Positions 8,684 through 16,602 of a stretch of 64,000 nt of DNA are shown here, piece after piece. The position numbers and the translations under genes are program-made. Below the pieces are notes generated by a model. That model was not told the origin of the DNA. It did no database searches and was given only the letters and a program-made list of their open reading frames with translations. The stretch is from Solimonas thermocellulolyticum (lineage in GTDB: Bacteria; Pseudomonadota; Gammaproteobacteria; Nevskiales; Nevskiaceae). The DNA lies in contig NZ_JBEPIJ010000001.1 in assembly GCF_040327995.1 (NCBI RefSeq), positions 1 to 64,000 of the forward strand. Reading direction: 5' to 3'. The number at the start of each line of letters is the position of its first letter. The stretch's first letter is position 1.

Positions 8684-9198
8684 TCCGCGCCCACACCCTG
8701 CGCACGCAGCGCATGGAACGCCGGCGCAAGCGCAACCGCCCCGGCGCGCTGTCGCTGACCTCGCTGATGGACATCTTCACCATCCTGGTGTTCTTCCTGC
8801 TGGTGAACTCCTCGCAGGTCGAGGTGCTGCCGAGTCCGGGCACATTGGTGCTGCCGGAATCGGTCGCCGTCGACGGTCCGCGCCAGACCGTTTTGTTGAT
8901 GGTCACCAACGACGACATCCTCGTGAACGGCGAGGTCGTCATGAGCGTGGCCGACGCCCAGAACAGCACCGCCAACGTGCTCGGTCCGCTCAAGACGCGG
9001 CTGCTGCAGGAAGGCCTGCTGCCGGTGGTCGGTGGCGAGGCCAACGGCGCGGTGTCGCGCGGCGAGATCAACATCATGGCGGACAAGCGCATTCCGTATC
9101 AGCTGATCAAGAAAATCATGGCCACCTGCACCGACGCGCGTTTTGCGAAGATTTCGCTCGCCGTCGCGCATCGTGCCGGCGGGGACGGCGGCGCATGA
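8680..9198 (+). CDS. ExbD/TolR-family protein with canonical motor Asp
   Basis: The 172-residue product has a basic N-terminus (RMERRRKRNRPGALSLTSL), one membrane helix (about residues 25-43) and a periplasmic domain. The helix reads SLMDIFTILVFFLL, so the conserved motor Asp is present at D31, unlike the upstream paralogue. The periplasmic part ends with INIMADKRIPYQLIKKIMAT, the usual TolR/ExbD fold signature. It overlaps both neighbours as ATGA. Together the two paralogues probably form the force-transmitting dimer inside the ExbB ring. Confidence 0.92.
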   Translation: MIRAHTLRTQRMERRRKRNRPGALSLTSLMDIFTILVFFLLVNSSQVEVLPSPGTLVLPESVAVDGPRQTVLLMVTNDDILVNGEVVMSVADAQNSTANVLGPLKTRLLQEGLLPVVGGEANGAVSRGEINIMADKRIPYQLIKKIMATCTDARFAKISLAVAHRAGGDGGA

Positions 9199-10175
9199 GC
9201 ACGCGGAGCATCCAGTGGCAGAGCTGGGATCTGGCGGCGGAGTCCGACCGGCGCTTCAACCGCCTGATCGTCATCGTCGGCGTTCCGCTGCTGATCATCG
9301 GAGCCATCGTGCCCTTTCTCGAACTGGTGGGCCTGACCCGCGGTGGCGGCACGCTCACCGGTTCGCGCTACGTCGAGCTCCTGGCCGAGGAGCCGGCGCC
9401 GATCGCCGACAAGGTCGAAGAGCCGGCCCCGGCGGAGCAGGACGAACCCGATCCGGTCGAGCCACAAGCGCCGGCGGAACCCCAGCCGCGACCGACCGCG
9501 GCGCCCGTACCGCCGCCGGAGGTGCAGCAGCAGCGGGCCGTGGAGCGCGCCCGTGAAGTGGCGTCGCGCTCCGGCGTCATGGCCTTCGCCGACCAGTTGC
9601 AGGCACTGCACAGCAGCGTGCCGTCGGTGCAGCGGCCCGACCAGGCGCTGGCCGCGATCGACCGCTCCGCTCGCGCCGACGACGGCGATGGCGCTCGCAT
9701 CTTCGAGCAGTCGGCAGCGGCCGCATCGAGCGGCATCGGCTCGCCGACCGGCACCGGCGCGACCCGCCGCGCGCAGTCCGGCACCGGCCTTGGTCAGCGC
9801 CGCACGACGCAGGTGGAAAGCCCGGTGGGCTTCGGGCAAGACCGCTCGCGCCCGGGCCAAGGTGGCGACAAGCTCGTCGCCGGCCGCACCCTCGAAGAAA
9901 TCCAGCTCGTGTTCGACCGCAACAAGGGGGCGATCACCGCGATCTACAACCGCGCTGCGCGTGACAACCCCAACCTCGGCGCGGGCAAGATCGTCATCAG
10001 CCTGACGATCGCGCCGAACGGCGCGGTCACTGACTGCAAGCTGGTATCGAGCACCTTCAACGACCCGGATCTCGAACGCAAGATCATCCAGCGCGTGATG
10101 TTGATGAACTTCGGCGCCAAGGACGTGCCGGCGTACACCTATCCGAACTACCCCATCACCTTCCTGCCTTCGTAA
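9195..10175 (+). CDS. AgmX/PglI C-terminal domain protein (TonB-like energy transducer)
   Basis: The 326-residue product has one N-terminal membrane helix (about residues 24-44, LIVIVGVPLLIIGAIVPFLE), a Pro/Glu-rich periplasmic linker (about 60-115), a low-complexity Ser/Gly/Arg section, and a C-terminal globular domain (about 232-326) starting RTLEEIQLVFDRNKGAITAI. That domain matches AgmX/PglI C-terminal proteins, named from Myxococcus gliding motility, and has TonB-like topology. It probably carries force from the ExbB-ExbD motor to the TPR lipoproteins in the outer membrane. It is the last gene of the operon. Confidence 0.88.
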   Translation: MSTRSIQWQSWDLAAESDRRFNRLIVIVGVPLLIIGAIVPFLELVGLTRGGGTLTGSRYVELLAEEPAPIADKVEEPAPAEQDEPDPVEPQAPAEPQPRPTAAPVPPPEVQQQRAVERAREVASRSGVMAFADQLQALHSSVPSVQRPDQALAAIDRSARADDGDGARIFEQSAAAASSGIGSPTGTGATRRAQSGTGLGQRRTTQVESPVGFGQDRSRPGQGGDKLVAGRTLEEIQLVFDRNKGAITAIYNRAARDNPNLGAGKIVISLTIAPNGAVTDCKLVSSTFNDPDLERKIIQRVMLMNFGAKDVPAYTYPNYPITFLPS

Positions 10176-10193
10176 CCGCAGTTTCCCGTCGGT

Positions 10194-10253
10194 AGTCTCC
10201 AGTTTCCAGAAAAAGCTCCGTCACTGGAAACTGGAGACTGGAAACTGGAAACT
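10194..10253. repeat. Long inverted repeat with tandem CTGGAAACT words
   Basis: AGTCTCCAGTTTCCAG (10194-10209) and its perfect complement CTGGAAACTGGAGACT (10224-10239) flank a 14-nt loop. The right arm runs on into further copies of the word CTGGAAACT to 10253. There is no T tract, so it is not a classical terminator on either strand. It looks like a dispersed intergenic repeat placed between the ExbBD operon and fabI. Confidence 0.8.
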
Positions 10254-10287
10254 TACGCCCACCAGCTAAAGACGCGGAGCACGACAC

Positions 10288-11085
10288 ATGGGGTTTCTTT
10301 CGGGCAAGCGCGCCCTGATCACCGGCGTCGCCAGCGATCGTTCGATTGCCACCGGTATCGCCGAGGCGTTCCGTCGCGAAGGCGCCGAGCTCGCCTTCAC
10401 CTACCAGAACGACCGCCTCAAGAGCCGCGTCGAGGCCTTTGCTGCCGAATGCGGCTCGAAGATCGTGCTGCCGCTCGACGTCGCCGAAGATGCGCAGATC
10501 GATGAGCTGATGGCCGAGCTACAGCGTCAATGGGGCGCGCTCGACATCCTGGTGCACTCGATCGGCTTCGCCCCGCGTGAGCAGCTCGCCGGCCGCTATC
10601 TCGATGCGGTCACGCGCGAGGGCTTCCGCATCGCCCACGACATCTCCAGCTATTCGTTCGCGGCGCTCGGCAAGGCGGCGCGCCCGTTGATGCAGGGGCG
10701 CAAGGCCTCGCTGCTGACGCTGACCTATCTGGGCGCCGTACGCGCCGTGCCGATGTACAACGTCATGGGCCCGGCCAAGGCCTCGCTCGAAGCCAACGTG
10801 CGCTTCATGGCCGCCGATCTCGGTGAACACGGAATCCGCGTCAACGGCATCTCCGCCGGACCGATCAAGACGCTCGCCGCAGCCGGCATCTCTGGTTTTC
10901 GCGGCATGCTGGCGGCCGCCGAGGAGGCCTCGCCGCTCAAGCGCAACGTCACCATCGAGGAAGTGGGCAACGCCGCCGCCTTCTTGTGCTCGGACCTCGC
11001 CTCAGGCATCACCGGCGAGATCCTTTACGTGGACGCCGGCTACAACATCATGGGCATGGCACTGCCGGGCGCGGACAAGCGCTGA
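10288..11085 (+). CDS. fabI: Enoyl-[acyl-carrier-protein] reductase (NADH)
   Basis: The 265-residue protein is a FabI-type short-chain dehydrogenase that reduces trans-2-enoyl-ACP in the last step of each fatty-acid elongation round. The cofactor motif is GVASDRSIATGIA near the N-terminus, and the catalytic pattern is Y147, Y157 and K164 (MYNVMGPAKASLEANVRF), one residue shifted from the E. coli positions. Length matches the family. It is transcribed alone, after a repeat-bearing gap, and converges with the symporter gene, whose stop codon abuts its own. This is the target family of triclosan; no unusual residue is evident. Confidence 0.96.
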   Translation: MGFLSGKRALITGVASDRSIATGIAEAFRREGAELAFTYQNDRLKSRVEAFAAECGSKIVLPLDVAEDAQIDELMAELQRQWGALDILVHSIGFAPREQLAGRYLDAVTREGFRIAHDISSYSFAALGKAARPLMQGRKASLLTLTYLGAVRAVPMYNVMGPAKASLEANVRFMAADLGEHGIRVNGISAGPIKTLAAAGISGFRGMLAAAEEASPLKRNVTIEEVGNAAAFLCSDLASGITGEILYVDAGYNIMGMALPGADKR

Positions 11086-12342
11086 TCAGCCTGCCGGCGG
11101 CTCGGCGCGCGTGAGTACCGGCTCGCCTTCGAGCCGCGCGATAATGGCTGCGCACACCGTGTCGCCGAACACGTTCACCGCCGTGCGGCACATGTCGAGG
11201 ATGCGGTCGACGGCCAGAATCAGGCCGACGCCCTCGAGCGGCAGGCCGACTGCCGACAGGATCACCGCGATCGCGACCAGGCTCGCCGACGGAATGCCGG
11301 CAACGCCGATCGAGGTCAGCAGCGCCAGCAGCACGATGGTGAACTGCGCGACCAGGCTCAGCTCCAGGCCGTAGGCCTGGGCGATGAAGATCGCGGCGGC
11401 GCATTCGTAGAGCGCGGTGCCGTTCATGTTCACCGTTGCCCCCAGCGGCAGGACGAAACCGGCAATGCCGTCCGGCACGCCGGCGCGCTTGACGTTGTCG
11501 ATGCTCACCGGCAGCGTCGCCGCCGACGAGCTGGTCGAGAACGCCGTCAGCAGCACCGGCGCCATCGCCTGCAGGTAGCGTCGCGGCGCGATCGAGAACG
11601 CGCGCAGCAACAGCGGCAGCCAGACGAAGGTCTGGATCAGCAGACCGGCGAGCACGCAGGCGAAGAACAGCAGCAGCGGTTCGAGCGCGCCCCAACCGGT
11701 CTGCGCGACGGTGCGTCCGACCAGGGCGAACACGCCGATCGGCGCGAAGCGCATGACCCAGCCGGTGATGCGGATCATCACCTCGTACAGCCCACCCCAG
11801 AAGCTGCGCTGCGTCGCCGCCATCGGCTCCGGCAGCCGCGACGCGAAGTAACCGTAGAGCAAGCTGAAGAAGATCAGCGCCAGCATCTCGGTCTTCACCG
11901 CAGCTTCGATCAGGTTCGGCGGCACCATGCGCAGCAGGACCGCGAACAGATCGCCGCTGCCGCGGTTCTCGACGCTGGCGAGCACGCGATCGGTGTCTGC
12001 AGACAGGCCCAGTCGATCGCCGGCGGGCTCGCCGTCGATCACGCCCGGCTCGATGAGATTCAGCAGCACCAGGCCGGTGAGTACCGAGACCAGCGTCGTG
12101 CCGGCGAAGAACACGGCCGCCTTGCCGCCGATGCGCGAGATGCTGCCGCTGTCGGCGCTCAGGCCGAGGATGGCGTTGATCATCGCGCCGACGATCAGCG
12201 GCACGATGAGCATCTTCAGGCCGTTGAGGAACAGCGTGCCGATGAAGCTGGTCGCCTCGATGAACCACGGCGCATCACCGACGGCCGCGCCGACGATGAT
12301 CGCGGCCAGCAGCGCGATCGCGATCTGCCAGTGAAGTTTCAT
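11086..12342 (-). CDS. Dicarboxylate/amino acid:cation symporter (DAACS)
   Basis: The 418-residue membrane protein fits the glutamate/C4-dicarboxylate symporter family (GltP/DctA). Diagnostic features are the serine-rich hairpin STSSSAATLPVSIDN (about residue 270), the NMNGTALYECAAAIFIAQ motif in TM7 that binds Na+ or H+ and substrate, and AGIPSASLVAIAV in the second hairpin. It would import acidic amino acids or dicarboxylates across the inner membrane. The exact substrate cannot be read from sequence. It lies downstream of ppiD behind a terminator-like hairpin. Confidence 0.92.
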   Translation of the reverse strand: MKLHWQIAIALLAAIIVGAAVGDAPWFIEATSFIGTLFLNGLKMLIVPLIVGAMINAILGLSADSGSISRIGGKAAVFFAGTTLVSVLTGLVLLNLIEPGVIDGEPAGDRLGLSADTDRVLASVENRGSGDLFAVLLRMVPPNLIEAAVKTEMLALIFFSLLYGYFASRLPEPMAATQRSFWGGLYEVMIRITGWVMRFAPIGVFALVGRTVAQTGWGALEPLLLFFACVLAGLLIQTFVWLPLLLRAFSIAPRRYLQAMAPVLLTAFSTSSSAATLPVSIDNVKRAGVPDGIAGFVLPLGATVNMNGTALYECAAAIFIAQAYGLELSLVAQFTIVLLALLTSIGVAGIPSASLVAIAVILSAVGLPLEGVGLILAVDRILDMCRTAVNVFGDTVCAAIIARLEGEPVLTRAEPPAG

Positions 12343-12354
12343 GTCCCCGAAGCG

Positions 12355-12393
12355 AAAAGGCCGTCCGGGTTCGATTGAACCACGAACGGCCTT
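12355..12393 (-). terminator. Intrinsic terminator after ppiD
   Basis: On the minus strand AAGGCCGT pairs with ACGGCCTT (12386-12393 with 12357-12364), extended by CG pairs across one mismatch, and is followed by TTTTCG. It lies 36 bp past the ppiD stop and just before the symporter start. Confidence 0.6.
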
Positions 12394-12428
12394 GGCCCCA
12401 CCAGGCGCAGCAGGCGCGGATCAGGCCA

Positions 12429-14345
12429 TCAGGGCTCCAGCGTCTCGGTCGGCTCGTCGGGCCGCGCACGAATCTCGACGCCGACCTTCTGTTCGATGTG
12501 CTTCATATAGGCACCGAACTGCGCACCGGCGATCAGGTCGCGCAGGCGACGCTGCTGCACCTCGTCGAGCGTCGCGTCATCCGGCGTTTCCACGGCGCTG
12601 AGCAGCAACACCGCGCGCCCGCCGTTGCCGAGCTGTGCCTCACCGACGCTGGGCTTGCCATCCTGCGGATGCGGCAGACGGAACGCGGCGTCGACGACCG
12701 CCGCCTCGACCCTGGTGTTGTCGCGGCGGATCTTGCCGGGGTTGCGCAGCTCGCCGTTCTTGGCGCGAATGATCTCCTGGAAATCGGTACCGCCGCGCAC
12801 GGCGTTGAGCACTTCCTGCGACTCCTGCTCGATCAGCTCGCGTGCGGCGCGATCCACCAGCTCGGCACGGATCTGTTCGGCGACCTCCTCCAGCGACTTT
12901 TGCCGCGGCGGCTCGTGCTCGGCCTTGCGAATGACGACGATGCGGTTGCCGCCGAGATTCAGCGGCTTGCTGTTCTCGCCGAGCGCGAGGACTTCCTCGG
13001 AAAAGGCGGCCTCGACGACGCGCGGATCGGCGGCGATGCCGCTGCCCTTGCCGCGCTCGAACCAATCGGTGGTCTGCACCTTCAGCTCCAGCGCCTGCGC
13101 GACCGGTTCGAGTGCGCCGGGATGCTCGAAGGCGAGTTGTTCGAGCTGTTCCGACATCTCCTGGAAGCGCTGCTGCCGCTCGCGGTTGGTGAACAGCTCG
13201 GTCAGCTCCTGCTGCACCTCGGCGTCCTCGAAGGGACGCACCGCGGCGGGTTTGATCTCGTCGAGGCGGATGATGTGCCAGCCGAACTCGGTTTCGACCG
13301 GGGCGCTGGTCTTGCCCGGCGCGAGCCCGAACAGCGCATCCTCGAAACCGGAGACCATCTGCCCGCGCCGCACCCAGCCCAGATCGCCGCCCGATGCCTT
13401 CGAGCCCGGGTCCTCGGAATGCTCGCGCGCCAGCGCCGCGAAGTCGGCGCCAGACTCGATCTTTTTGGCGAGGTCTTCGGCCTTCTGACGCGCGGCATCC
13501 TTGTCGGCGCCGAAGCCAATCAGGATGTGACGCGCCTTGCGCTCCTCCGGCGTGGTGAAGCGACCGGCCTTCTCCGCCTCGTACAAGACCTTGAGCACGT
13601 CCGCGGATGGCGGGTCTGGCGGTGGCAGTTTGTCGTACACCAGCTCGACATAGGCGAGCTTGAGCCGCTCCGGCGCCATGTACTGCGCTTTGTTCTGCTG
13701 GTAATGCGCCTGCACCTGGTCGTCGGTCACGCTGACCCGATCGCGGTAGCGCGCCGGTTCGAAAACAGCGTATTGCAGCGTGCGTTCCTGCGCCTGCAGG
13801 CGCGCCGCCTGAGCGAGCTCGACCGGCGCCGTGAAGGCGGTGTCGACGATCGCCTCGCGCATCTGGTTCATCTCGATGTTGTCGCGCAGCTGGTTCTCGT
13901 AGCGATCGACGGTGAAGCCCGCGCGCTGCAGAGCGTCGCGATAGGCCTGGGCATCGAACTGACCATCGCGCTGAAACGCGGCTTCGGCGGAGATGACGTT
14001 GAACAGGGTCGCGTCGTCGGCGAAAAAGCCCTGATCCTCGGTGTACTGGCGCAGCATGGTCTCCTGCGTCATGTCGCGCAACACCGCGGCGCGCAGACGC
14101 CGCTGATCGAACATGTCGGCGCGGAAGTTCTCGCCCAACAACTGCACGAGTTGCTGATAGCGCTGCTCGTACTGCCGCTGGAGCTGCGATTCGTGAATCT
14201 TCTGATCGCCCACCTCGGCAACCACCGGATCGCCGCCACCCGGCGCCAGCGACTCGATACCGAAGAACGCGAACGGGATCGCAATCAGCGCTACGATGAA
14301 CCCGGCGATCAGCCCCGAAGTGCGGTCACGAATCTGCTGCAGCAT
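12429..14345 (-). CDS. ppiD: Periplasmic folding chaperone / PPIase PpiD
   Basis: The 638-residue product has a short cytoplasmic N-terminus, one membrane helix (about residues 11-30), a SurA_N-like chaperone region and a parvulin domain (about 255-355) with ARHILIGFG, GGDLGWVRRGQM and FGWHIIRLDEI. PpiD is anchored at the inner membrane beside the Sec translocon and helps exported proteins fold. I chose ATG 14345 over an ATG eight codons upstream because homologues start MLQ-IRD and an AGGA site precedes it. It is separated from upstream tRNA-Lys by a terminator-like hairpin. Confidence 0.93.
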   Translation of the reverse strand: MLQQIRDRTSGLIAGFIVALIAIPFAFFGIESLAPGGGDPVVAEVGDQKIHESQLQRQYEQRYQQLVQLLGENFRADMFDQRRLRAAVLRDMTQETMLRQYTEDQGFFADDATLFNVISAEAAFQRDGQFDAQAYRDALQRAGFTVDRYENQLRDNIEMNQMREAIVDTAFTAPVELAQAARLQAQERTLQYAVFEPARYRDRVSVTDDQVQAHYQQNKAQYMAPERLKLAYVELVYDKLPPPDPPSADVLKVLYEAEKAGRFTTPEERKARHILIGFGADKDAARQKAEDLAKKIESGADFAALAREHSEDPGSKASGGDLGWVRRGQMVSGFEDALFGLAPGKTSAPVETEFGWHIIRLDEIKPAAVRPFEDAEVQQELTELFTNRERQQRFQEMSEQLEQLAFEHPGALEPVAQALELKVQTTDWFERGKGSGIAADPRVVEAAFSEEVLALGENSKPLNLGGNRIVVIRKAEHEPPRQKSLEEVAEQIRAELVDRAARELIEQESQEVLNAVRGGTDFQEIIRAKNGELRNPGKIRRDNTRVEAAVVDAAFRLPHPQDGKPSVGEAQLGNGGRAVLLLSAVETPDDATLDEVQQRRLRDLIAGAQFGAYMKHIEQKVGVEIRARPDEPTETLEP

Positions 14346-14384
14346 GTCTAACTTCGTCCTAGCGTACAACGCTCATAAACGACG

Positions 14385-14405
14385 AAGCCCGGGTCCGCCG
14401 GGCTT
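14385..14405 (-). terminator. Terminator-like hairpin after tRNA-Lys
   Basis: AAGCCCGG and CCGGGCTT form an 8-bp stem with a 5-nt loop; on the minus strand it is followed by CGTCGTTTATG. It lies 17 bp past the tRNA-Lys CCA and 40 bp before ppiD. The T tract is weak. Confidence 0.5.
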
Positions 14406-14421
14406 GCATGGATCTGCGTCG

Positions 14422-14496
14422 TGGTGGGCTGCCAGGGACTCGAACCCCGAACCTACTGATTAAGAGTCAGCTGCTCTACCATTGAGCTAGCAGCCC
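14422..14496 (-). tRNA. tRNA-Lys (CTT)
   Basis: The minus-strand cloverleaf of 75 nt begins GGGCTGCTAGCTCAATGG and ends in encoded CCA. The 7-nt anticodon loop CTCTTAA gives CTT, which reads AAG. The T arm is GGGGTTCGAGTCCC. A separate tRNA-Lys(TTT) should exist elsewhere in the genome to read AAA. It follows tRNA-His by 26 bp. Confidence 0.95.
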
Positions 14497-14522
14497 GAAC
14501 TTCGTACGCAGTGCCTCGAAAG

Positions 14523-14599
14523 TGGGGTGACCGACGGGGCTCGAACCCGCGACAACCAGAATCACAATCTGGGACTCTACCGACTGAGCTACGGTCACC
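14523..14599 (-). tRNA. tRNA-His (GTG)
   Basis: The minus-strand cloverleaf includes the extra G(-1) opposite the discriminator C that marks tRNA-His (5' GGTGACCG, 3' GGTCACCCCA). The anticodon loop TTGTGAT gives GTG. The T arm is GCGGGTTCGAGCCCC. A strong promoter lies about 40 bp upstream. Confidence 0.96.
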
Positions 14600-14639
14600 A
14601 TCGCGAGCATCCCCGACCGGGTTTCGCTCAGGGCGGCGC

Positions 14640-14666
14640 ATCATAGCAAAACTGTTACGGCGTCAA
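14640..14666 (-). promoter_or_regulatory. Promoter for tRNA-His/tRNA-Lys
   Basis: On the minus strand TTGACG (14661-14666) lies 15 bp from TATGAT (14640-14645), preceded by TGC as an extended -10. The bases after the -10 are GC-rich (GCGCCGCCC), a discriminator typical of stringently controlled stable-RNA promoters. Confidence 0.7.
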
Positions 14667-14771
14667 CAGGCCCGGCGGCGATCGAAAAGCCTCGTGCGAT
14701 CGGCGCTCCGGACTCGTCCGACGGGAGCAGGACGGCACCATGCGCGCGAACTAGGCTTGGGGTTCGACTCG

Positions 14772-15665
14772 ATGTCGGAGATCGTCCCCATGGCAACGCC
14801 GCGCGACTACTTGGCGATCGTGATCGCCTATCTGCTGTGCCTGGCCGCCGCTGCGGCCGTGCTGGGCTTCGCCGGCCTGCCGCAACCCTGGGATGTGTTC
14901 GTCGCCGATGTCGTTGCCACGATCGTGATCTTCGGCTTCTCGCGCGCCTACCGGAACTCCAGCTTCTACGACGCCTACTGGAGCGTGCTGCCGCCGCTGT
15001 TCGCGCTGTACTGGTACTTCGCCAATGCCGACGCCGGCGTCGATACGCTGCGCGCCTGGCTGGTGATCGGCCTGGTGTGGCTCTGGGGTATCCGCCTCAC
15101 CGCGAACTGGAGCATGCACTGGGGCGGGCTGCACCACGAGGACTGGCGCTATGCCCTGGTGCGCGCACGCGCCGGCCGTGCCGCGGTCTGGGCCGATTTC
15201 TTCGGCATTCATCTGTTTCCGACGGTTCAGGTGTTCCTCGGCTGTCTGCCGATCTACGCGGTGATGACGCGCGGTCAGGCCGGGTTCGGCTGGCTCGACG
15301 CCGTTGCTCTCGTCGTCACGCTCGGTGCGATCATCATCGAGACCGTCGCCGACCTGCAGTTGCATGCCTTCATCGCGCGCAAGAAGCCCGGCGAATTCAT
15401 CACCAGCGGTCTGTGGAGCTGGTCACGGCATCCGAACTATCTGGGCGAGATCGGCTTCTGGTGGGGCCTGATGCTGTTCGGCCTGGCGGCCGCACCGGCG
15501 CAGTGGTGGTGGATCGTGCCCGGCGCGCTGACGATGACGGCGATGTTCGTCTTCGCGAGCATTCCGTTCATGGACCAGCGCAGCCTCGAGCGCCGGCCCG
15601 GCTACGCCGAGCACATGCGCCGCGTGCCGGCGCTGCTGCCATGGCCGCGCCCGCGCGCGGATTGA
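14772..15665 (+). CDS. DUF1295 membrane protein (steroid 5-alpha-reductase-like)
   Basis: The 297-residue protein has about six to seven hydrophobic segments and the DUF1295 signature GLWSWSRHPNYLGEIGFWWG (about residues 215-234), shared with steroid 5-alpha-reductases and isoprenylcysteine methyltransferases. In bacteria such proteins are mostly uncharacterised; NADPH-dependent reduction of a lipid or sterol-like enone is suggested by family only. Starts at ATG 14772 and ATG 14790 are both possible; the open frame further upstream runs through the tRNA genes and is not real. It stands alone between the tRNAs and a convergent HAD gene. Confidence 0.85.
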   Translation: MSEIVPMATPRDYLAIVIAYLLCLAAAAAVLGFAGLPQPWDVFVADVVATIVIFGFSRAYRNSSFYDAYWSVLPPLFALYWYFANADAGVDTLRAWLVIGLVWLWGIRLTANWSMHWGGLHHEDWRYALVRARAGRAAVWADFFGIHLFPTVQVFLGCLPIYAVMTRGQAGFGWLDAVALVVTLGAIIIETVADLQLHAFIARKKPGEFITSGLWSWSRHPNYLGEIGFWWGLMLFGLAAAPAQWWWIVPGALTMTAMFVFASIPFMDQRSLERRPGYAEHMRRVPALLPWPRPRAD

Positions 15666-15678
15666 GCCGAGCACCGCT

Positions 15679-16500
15679 TCAACCCGCCCGCTCCGCCACG
15701 GCCTCGACGTAGCGCCGCGCCAACGCGACCAGTGCGCCGAGGTTGGGGACGACCGCATCCGGCCGATGCGGGTGGCGCTCGGTGCCCGGAAAGATCTTGT
15801 CGAGCCAGCGTGCTTCCCAGCCGGCGCCGTTGTAGAACACCGCGGTCACGCCGGCGTGCTTGGCGGCGATCACGTCGGTGGTGCTGTCGCCAACGTACCA
15901 AGTGCCTTCGTCCGCGGCGGCACCGAGATTCTGCAGCGCGCGCAGGATCAGGTCCGGATGCGGCTTGCGGCGCTGCACGTCGTCGCCGCAGACCATGGTG
16001 TCGAACAGATCCTGCCAGCCGCTGCCGTCGACGGTGTAGATCTCGTGCGCCATGTAGCGGCGGCTGCGGTTGGACAGTACGCCCAGCCGGATGCCGAGCG
16101 CGCGCAAGGCCTCTAGCTGCCTTCGCGCGTCTGCCTCCATCGGTTTGACCAGCCCGAAATGGCGGGCATAGCTGCGATCGAACTCGGCATGGGCGATGGC
16201 CTTGGCCTCTTCGTCATCGCCGAACAGCACCTCGAAGATGTCGGTGCGCGAGATCCGGCGCTCGGCTTTGATCTTCGGATGCAGACGTGCGTGCTCGCGC
16301 ACGTACTTGACCAGACGTGCGTCCTCGAGCGTCTTTGACCGAGCGGGTGGCACGAGACGCTCGACCAGGCCCAGCTCGACCAGGCGCGGCAACACCTCGT
16401 CGAGGGCGTAGTACATCGCGTCCATGGTGTCGACCAGCGTCGCGTGCCAGTCGAACAGCACGACGCGCGGCGCCGCGTGGGGCAGCTGCAGGATGCTCAT
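15679..16500 (-). CDS. HAD-superfamily hydrolase with DxH motif I
   Basis: The 273-residue protein is a HAD phosphatase-type hydrolase. Motif I reads VLFDWHATLVD, with nucleophile D17 but His at residue 19 where most phosphatases have the acid/base Asp. Motif II is VLSNRS, motif III uses the Lys of RRKPHPDL, and motif IV is WYVGDSTTDVIAAKHAG. The domain order is like phosphoglycolate phosphatase with an alpha-helical cap (about 40-120). Substrate unknown. The first-position Asp, Ser, Lys and acidic motif IV are intact, so it is probably active. Confidence 0.85.
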   Translation of the reverse strand: MSILQLPHAAPRVVLFDWHATLVDTMDAMYYALDEVLPRLVELGLVERLVPPARSKTLEDARLVKYVREHARLHPKIKAERRISRTDIFEVLFGDDEEAKAIAHAEFDRSYARHFGLVKPMEADARRQLEALRALGIRLGVLSNRSRRYMAHEIYTVDGSGWQDLFDTMVCGDDVQRRKPHPDLILRALQNLGAAADEGTWYVGDSTTDVIAAKHAGVTAVFYNGAGWEARWLDKIFPGTERHPHRPDAVVPNLGALVALARRYVEAVAERAG

Positions 16501-16602
16501 GTCCGGAGCCTAGCATCGCCCGTGCGCGGCCGACGTCCGCCGCTGGCGCGCACGCCGCAATTGTGGTTCCCTGATATGGCGAAACCGTCAAGGAGCATGC
16601 GT

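Noticed and set aside
12375..14351. A 658-codon open frame on the plus strand opposite ppiD
   Set aside because: It mirrors ppiD codons in high-GC DNA, has no recognisable domain, and ppiD on the other strand is certain.
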